From Pseudomonadota bacterium (lineage in GTDB: Bacteria; Desulfobacterota; Desulfovibrionia; Desulfovibrionales; Desulfovibrionaceae), in assembly GCA_023399375.1 (NCBI GenBank), contig JAEWPX010000045.1:1-8194 (forward strand): a DNA stretch of 8,194 bases, read 5' to 3'. A program made the translations under genes and the position numbers. Shown here piece by piece: positions 5,854 to 8,194 of the stretch. The notes beneath the pieces were generated by a model, which ran no database searches, was not told the origin of the DNA, and worked only from the letters and a program-made list of their open reading frames with translations. Numbering within the stretch: position 1 is the stretch's first letter; every line of letters starts with the position of its first letter.

Positions 5854-7410
5854 TTACCTCTTGATTTCCAAGGTTTTTTGCATGATCTCGTCTGCCGTGG
5901 ACACCACTTTGGAGTTGGAGTCGAAGGCGCGTTGCAAGGTGATGAGGTTGACCATTTCCGTGGCCATGTCCACGTTGGACGATTCCAGCGAGTAACCGGA
6001 GATTCCGTCGAAGACGCCGCTTTTGGCCCGCCCGGTTGTGGCGGCACCCGAGGCGCTGGTGGCCGAGAGCAGGTTGTTGCCCTCTCGGTAGAGGTCCGTG
6101 GGATTCTTGAAGTCGGCCAGGGTGACGACATAGAGGTCGGCGGTCTGGCCATTGGAGAAAGTTCCCGAGATAACTCCGTTTTCATCCACACTGGTGCTGA
6201 CGAGTTCGCCCGAGGCGTAGCCGTCGTTTTTTGAATTGAGGGTATAGGACGACGTGGCGTAGTTGGTGGTGCAGGTGGCCTCGTTGACTGTCGCCGCCGG
6301 GGTGTAGCCGGCGTTGGCGCTGGCCAGCGTGCCGATGCCCGCGGCCGATGTCGGGGCGCTGGAGCTCCAGGCCTTTTCGGAGGTGGAAAGGCCGGTCTTG
6401 TATTCGATGGCCTGGCTGGCCAGCACCGTAGAAGGATTCGTCTTGGAGACGAATGTGGCGTTCATCTGCGGCACGCCGTTGCTGTCGATGGTGGCCTGTG
6501 TCCAGTTGGACAAAGAGGTGGGATCGCCCGACGGGGTGAAGGCCGTCTGGTTTTCCAGTTCGCCCTGGGCGGAAAAGGTGAGCGTGCCGATCATGAGCAC
6601 ACCGGCCTTGGTCGTGCCCGCCGTGGTGGTGCTGCCATCCTCTTCCGGCGGTGCTGTCACCATGTATTCCCAGTATTCCTTGCCATTTTCGTCCTTCGTC
6701 TTGGAATAGTACGTCGTAAGGGTGTGCGCGCCGCCTTCGGAGTCGTACGCCTTGACCTGGGTGGAATAGTCCGAATTCGCCACCGGGGGACTGTTCGTGG
6801 CGTTGTAATTCGTGAACATGGTGAAAAACGGGTTGGTCGCGTCGAGGGTTTCGGGATCGGTCGTGCTGTCGAGGTTGACCTCCATAGTGACGGAGCCCGT
6901 GGCCTGGGCCGGCAGGGTGAAATCCTTGATTTGGATGTCGGTGACGGTGCCCGTGGTCGGCACCTCGGACAGGGTTTTGCCCGTGCGCTTGGCGGCCGTC
7001 ACTGCGTCCTGGTCCACGGCCCATCCCTGGACCTGATTGCCGGTCGAGGTCGTCAGATAGCCGTTGGTGTCGAAGTTGAACGAACCGTCCCGTGTATAAT
7101 AGACTTTGTCGTTATTTGGATTCTTGACGATGAAGTAGCCATGTTCGCCATCGATGGCCATGTCCATGGAGTTGCTGGCGTTCTGGACGCCGCCGACGGT
7201 CGTCGACATGGACACGCTGCCGACCTGCACGCCCATGCCGATCTGGCTGCCGTCCGATGTGCCGCCGGCCATGTTGCTCAGCATGTCGGAAAAGAGCATG
7301 CGCGAGGACTTGAACCCCGTCGTCGAGGCGTTGGCGAGGTTGTTGCCCGTGTTGGTGATGCCGTCGCTGTAGGCGAGGAGTCCCGATACGCCGGTCCAGA
7401 TCGCGCTCAT
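5854..7410 (-). CDS. flgE: Flagellar hook protein FlgE
   Basis: FlgE polymerises into the hook that joins the flagellar rod to the filament and is exported by the flagellar type III apparatus without a cleaved signal. The 518-residue product starts MSAIWTGVSGLLAYSDGI and has the rod/hook family signature GNNLANASTTGFKSSR (22-37). A beta-rich hook core (GGVQNASNSMDMAIDGEHGY, 73-92) and FNFDTNGYLTTSTGNQVQG follow. The middle (about 140-440) is rich in Thr, Ser, Ala, Asn and Asp, as expected for the exposed, variable hook domains. The C-terminus has LESSNVDMATEMVNLITLQR and QRAFDSNSKVVSTADEIMQK, the conserved C-terminal helix of axial proteins. Length exceeds the enteric protein (about 400) through the middle domain. 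There is one cysteine, in NEATCTTNY. ATG 7410 follows AAGGAAGG with six bases between; the frame is open farther upstream, but that sequence is Pro/Arg-rich and unlike a hook protein. It stops 2 bp from the convergent glycosyltransferase gene. Confidence 0.96.
   Translation of the reverse strand: MSAIWTGVSGLLAYSDGITNTGNNLANASTTGFKSSRMLFSDMLSNMAGGTSDGSQIGMGVQVGSVSMSTTVGGVQNASNSMDMAIDGEHGYFIVKNPNNDKVYYTRDGSFNFDTNGYLTTSTGNQVQGWAVDQDAVTAAKRTGKTLSEVPTTGTVTDIQIKDFTLPAQATGSVTMEVNLDSTTDPETLDATNPFFTMFTNYNATNSPPVANSDYSTQVKAYDSEGGAHTLTTYYSKTKDENGKEYWEYMVTAPPEEDGSTTTAGTTKAGVLMIGTLTFSAQGELENQTAFTPSGDPTSLSNWTQATIDSNGVPQMNATFVSKTNPSTVLASQAIEYKTGLSTSEKAWSSSAPTSAAGIGTLASANAGYTPAATVNEATCTTNYATSSYTLNSKNDGYASGELVSTSVDENGVISGTFSNGQTADLYVVTLADFKNPTDLYREGNNLLSATSASGAATTGRAKSGVFDGISGYSLESSNVDMATEMVNLITLQRAFDSNSKVVSTADEIMQKTLEIKR
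5859..5879 (+). terminator. Weak terminator candidate for the glycosyltransferase operon, inside the flgE 3' end
   Basis: CTTG (5860-5863) and CAAG (5869-5872) can pair around a 5-base loop, with one extra T-G pair outside, followed by a run of six T (5874-5879). It is the only hairpin-plus-T-run seen after the plus-strand stop codon. The stem is very short and poor in G+C, so termination here would be inefficient, and the match may be chance. Confidence 0.2.
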
Positions 7411-7694
7411 GTCGCACCTTCCTTGTTGCCAGCGGCAGGATTTGCCGGCCGCGTCGCCTAGGCCCCCGCGACCTCGCCCGTTCCTGGCGGCAGAAACGTG
7501 GCGGGAAGCGGGATGCGGCGCGCGGACAGGGAAAACCTTGCCGCTTGCCGGCATACTGTGCACGAGCTGGGCCAATACGGTCGCGGCGGCGTGCGCGGTC
7601 GTGCGCAGGAGCGGGGGAACGGTTTGCCGCACCCAGCGCCGTATGCGAAGCCGGCAGGGCGGCGGCGGGAAGGGGGGAGGGGCGTGCAAAGCGG
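7411..7694. other. Intergenic region upstream of flgE, no gene seen
   Basis: This 284-bp G+C-rich stretch holds the flgE ribosome site at its left end (7417-7424, read on the minus strand). Open frames cross it on both strands, but their translations are Arg/Pro/Gly/Ala-rich and lack ribosome sites, so I treat them as chance products of high G+C. I looked on the minus strand for a GG-N10-GC sigma-54 element, a sigma-28 TAAA/GCCGATAA pair and a TTGACA/TATAAT pair, and found no convincing example. No tRNA cloverleaf was recognised. Confidence 0.6.
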
Positions 7695-7723
7695 TTGACA
7701 GGTGGAAAGGAGACGTCTAATTG
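7695..7723 (+). promoter_or_regulatory. Possible outermost promoter (P0), weak
   Basis: TTGACA at 7695-7700 is a perfect -35 hexamer on the plus strand. At 17 bp the -10 position reads TAATTG (7718-7723), a poor match; the better-looking TATTAT (7724-7729) lies 23 bp away, too far for a standard promoter. The element lies about 97 bp upstream of the first array -35, close to the 102-103-bp array period, and may be a decayed or divergent unit. It lacks the A-tract of the others. Confidence 0.3.
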
Positions 7724-7781
7724 TATTATCCCACGCTGACGCGAGGTGCCTTTTGGGTGTCAATCGGGTGGCGAGGGGTTG

Positions 7782-7827
7782 AAAAAACGTGTTGACGGTG
7801 TCGTTGGGGGAGCGTAGAAGCGCACCT
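7782..7827 (+). promoter_or_regulatory. Array promoter P1 (type A)
   Basis: Six A (7782-7787) lie at the place of a proximal UP element, followed by -35 TTGACG (7792-7797), a 17-bp spacer and -10 TAGAAG (7815-7820). A CCTCCGC box (7825-7831) spans the expected start site. The layout is that of a strong sigma-70 promoter of rRNA/tRNA type reading rightward. The -10 ends in G rather than T, so strength probably leans on the A-tract. Confidence 0.7.
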
Positions 7828-7855
7828 CCGCACGACGGGAAGCCGGAAGCGCGGT

Positions 7856-7877
7856 CCGGGGGAGAACGATTCCCCGG
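7856..7877 (+). other. Hairpin at the end of the first type A unit
   Basis: CCGGGGGA (7856-7863) and TTCCCCGG (7870-7877) pair over eight positions, with one G-T pair and a six-base loop. No T-run follows on the plus strand, so it does not look like an intrinsic terminator. The second A unit keeps a degraded form (8062-8081) with one A-C mismatch. Confidence 0.55.
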
Positions 7878-7883
7878 GAGTTT

Positions 7884-7930
7884 GAAAAAAGGTGTTGACG
7901 GGCCGGACGCGGTTGGGTAAGTAACCCCTC
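7884..7930 (+). promoter_or_regulatory. Array promoter P2 (type B)
   Basis: The A-tract at 7885-7890 is followed by -35 TTGACG (7895-7900), a 17-bp spacer and -10 TAAGTA (7918-7923). The discriminator is ACCCCTCCGC, with CCTCCGC at 7927-7933. The -10 match is weak, but spacing and upstream A-tract are identical to the other units. Confidence 0.65.
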
Positions 7931-7959
7931 CGCTTCGGGAAACCGGGGCACGGCGGGCG

Positions 7960-7971
7960 GCGCGAAAGCGC
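7960..7971 (+). other. GAAA-capped hairpin at the end of the first type B unit
   Basis: GCGC-GAAA-GCGC is a perfect 4-bp stem closed by a GNRA-type tetraloop. An alternative pairing of CGCGAA (7961-7966) with TTCGCG (7974-7979) also exists. It lies just before the A-tract of the next promoter. Confidence 0.5.
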
Positions 7972-7986
7972 AGTTCGCGAAAGTTG

Positions 7987-8032
7987 AAAAAACGTGTTGA
8001 CGGTGTCGGTGGGGAAGCGTAGAAGCGCACCT
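7987..8032 (+). promoter_or_regulatory. Array promoter P3 (type A)
   Basis: Six A (7987-7992), -35 TTGACG (7997-8002), 17-bp spacer and -10 TAGAAG (8020-8025), with CCTCCGC at 8030-8036. Nearly the same sequence as P1. The few changes fall mainly in the spacer and in the downstream half of the unit, while the promoter hexamers are unchanged. Confidence 0.7.
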
Positions 8033-8089
8033 CCGCACGACGGAAAGCCGGAAGCGCGGCTCGGAGAAAAACGATTCCCCGGGAGCTTG

Positions 8090-8135
8090 AAAAAAAGTGT
8101 TGACGGGCCGAACGCGGTCGGGTAGATAGCCCCTC
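8090..8135 (+). promoter_or_regulatory. Array promoter P4 (type B), best -10 match
   Basis: Seven A (8090-8096), -35 TTGACG (8100-8105), 17-bp spacer and -10 TAGATA (8123-8128), with CCTCCGC at 8132-8138. TAGATA is the best -10 in the array. The stretch of A followed by GTG fits a proximal UP subsite (a run of A followed by purines). Confidence 0.7.
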
Positions 8136-8160
8136 CGCTTCGTGAAACCGAAGCACGGAG

Positions 8161-8180
8161 CGCGACGCGAAAGCGATGCG
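8161..8180 (+). other. GAAA-capped hairpin at the end of the second type B unit
   Basis: CGCGACGC (8161-8168) and GCGATGCG (8173-8180) pair around a GAAA loop, with one A-A mismatch and one G-T pair. It occupies the same place in the unit as the hairpin at 7960-7971 although the surrounding bases differ, so the tetraloop hairpin itself may be conserved. Confidence 0.5.
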
Positions 8181-8184
8181 CACC

Positions 8185-8194
8185 AAGTTGAAAA
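8185..8194 (+). promoter_or_regulatory. Start of a further type A unit, cut by the window edge
   Basis: AAGTTGAAAA repeats the beginning of the P3 unit (7981-7990). Its -35 would be expected near 8201, outside the window. It shows that the array does not end here. Confidence 0.6.

Larger units (their letters stand above)
7779..8194 (+). repeat. Tandem array of about 102-bp promoter-bearing units, A-B-A-B-(A)
   Basis: Two unit types alternate. Type A begins at about 7779 and 7984, and again at 8188 where the window ends; type B begins at about 7881 and 8086. The A copies are about 90% identical over 102 bp, and the B copies are clearly alike but more diverged. A and B share the A-tract, TTGACG, the 17-bp spacing, a CCTCCGC box and a downstream CCGG, but little else. 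Positions of TTGACG are 7792, 7895, 7997 and 8100, i.e. steps of 103, 102 and 103 bp, with an A-to-A and B-to-B period of 205 bp. The array continues past the window edge. Confidence 0.9.

Noticed and set aside
7411..7689. N-terminal extension of FlgE to an upstream start at 7689
   Set aside because: ATG 7410 has a well-placed AAGGAAGG and gives the canonical hook-protein N-terminus. The extension is Pro/Arg-rich and not hook-like.
7721..7795. 24-codon leader-peptide-like frame with TTG start after AAGGAG, ending within the first array -35
   Set aside because: The sequence has no attenuator structure or telling residues, the start codon is weak, and AAGGAG matches are expected by chance.
7856..7890. 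Hairpin plus A/T-run as an intrinsic terminator
   Set aside because: On the plus strand the hairpin is followed by TTTG then A's rather than a T-run. On the minus strand the T-run comes before the hairpin, not after.
7458..8186. Long minus-strand open frame (about 242 codons) across the repeat array, with repeating Ser/Arg/Phe-rich translation
   Set aside because: The repetition comes from the promoter units themselves. There is no ribosome site, and the composition is Arg/Pro/Ser-rich like other chance frames in G+C-rich DNA.
7779..8194. CRISPR array
   Set aside because: The units are about 102 bp with similarity throughout rather than short identical repeats with unique spacers, and the conserved blocks form promoter elements.

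Overview
The window is GC-rich (about 65% by eye) and densely coded. Its gene content fits a sulfate-reducing delta-proteobacterium (Desulfobacterota) of the Desulfovibrionaceae: a precorrin-2 dehydrogenase / CcsA-HemX-like protein / glutamyl-tRNA reductase gene run, a flagellar hook gene, and glycosyltransferases of the GT9 and CgeB types. The family-level assignment is inferred from protein style and gene order; no rRNA or other phylogenetic marker lies in the window.

Left part (1-3194, minus strand): an apparent operon read right to left. It starts with a precorrin-2 dehydrogenase (3194-2502), followed by an eight-helix CcsA/HemX-like membrane protein (2515-1646), glutamyl-tRNA reductase HemA (1683-322), and a small cysteine-containing protein of unknown function that leaves the window at base 1. 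Each gene overlaps or nearly touches the next (14-nt overlap, 38-nt overlap, 4-nt gap), so translation is probably coupled. The cluster pairs the first committed tetrapyrrole step (HemA) with a step toward siroheme. In sulfate reducers siroheme serves sulfite reductase and is also a precursor of heme through the siroheme-dependent route.

Middle (3285-5851, plus strand): after a 90-bp divergent intergenic region come two glycosyltransferase genes 2 bp apart, a GT9 (heptosyltransferase-like) enzyme and a CgeB-like GT-B enzyme. They probably act together on a surface polysaccharide or on a flagellar protein. The second gene converges on flgE with only 2 bp between the stop codons.

Right (5854-7410, minus strand): flgE, encoding the flagellar hook protein, with a good Shine-Dalgarno sequence but no recognisable sigma-54, sigma-28 or sigma-70 promoter.

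Right end (7411-8194): about 780 bp without a convincing gene. From about 7779 to the window edge it holds a tandem array of roughly 102-103-bp units in an A-B-A-B-(A) order. Every complete unit has the same layout: an A-tract, TTGACG, exactly 17 bp, a -10-like hexamer (TAGAAG, TAAGTA, TAGAAG, TAGATA), and a GC-rich CCTCCGC discriminator. This looks like four stacked strong promoters, with a fifth starting at the edge, all firing rightward. The most likely target is an rRNA (or tRNA) operon just beyond the window. This array is the most unusual structure in the window.
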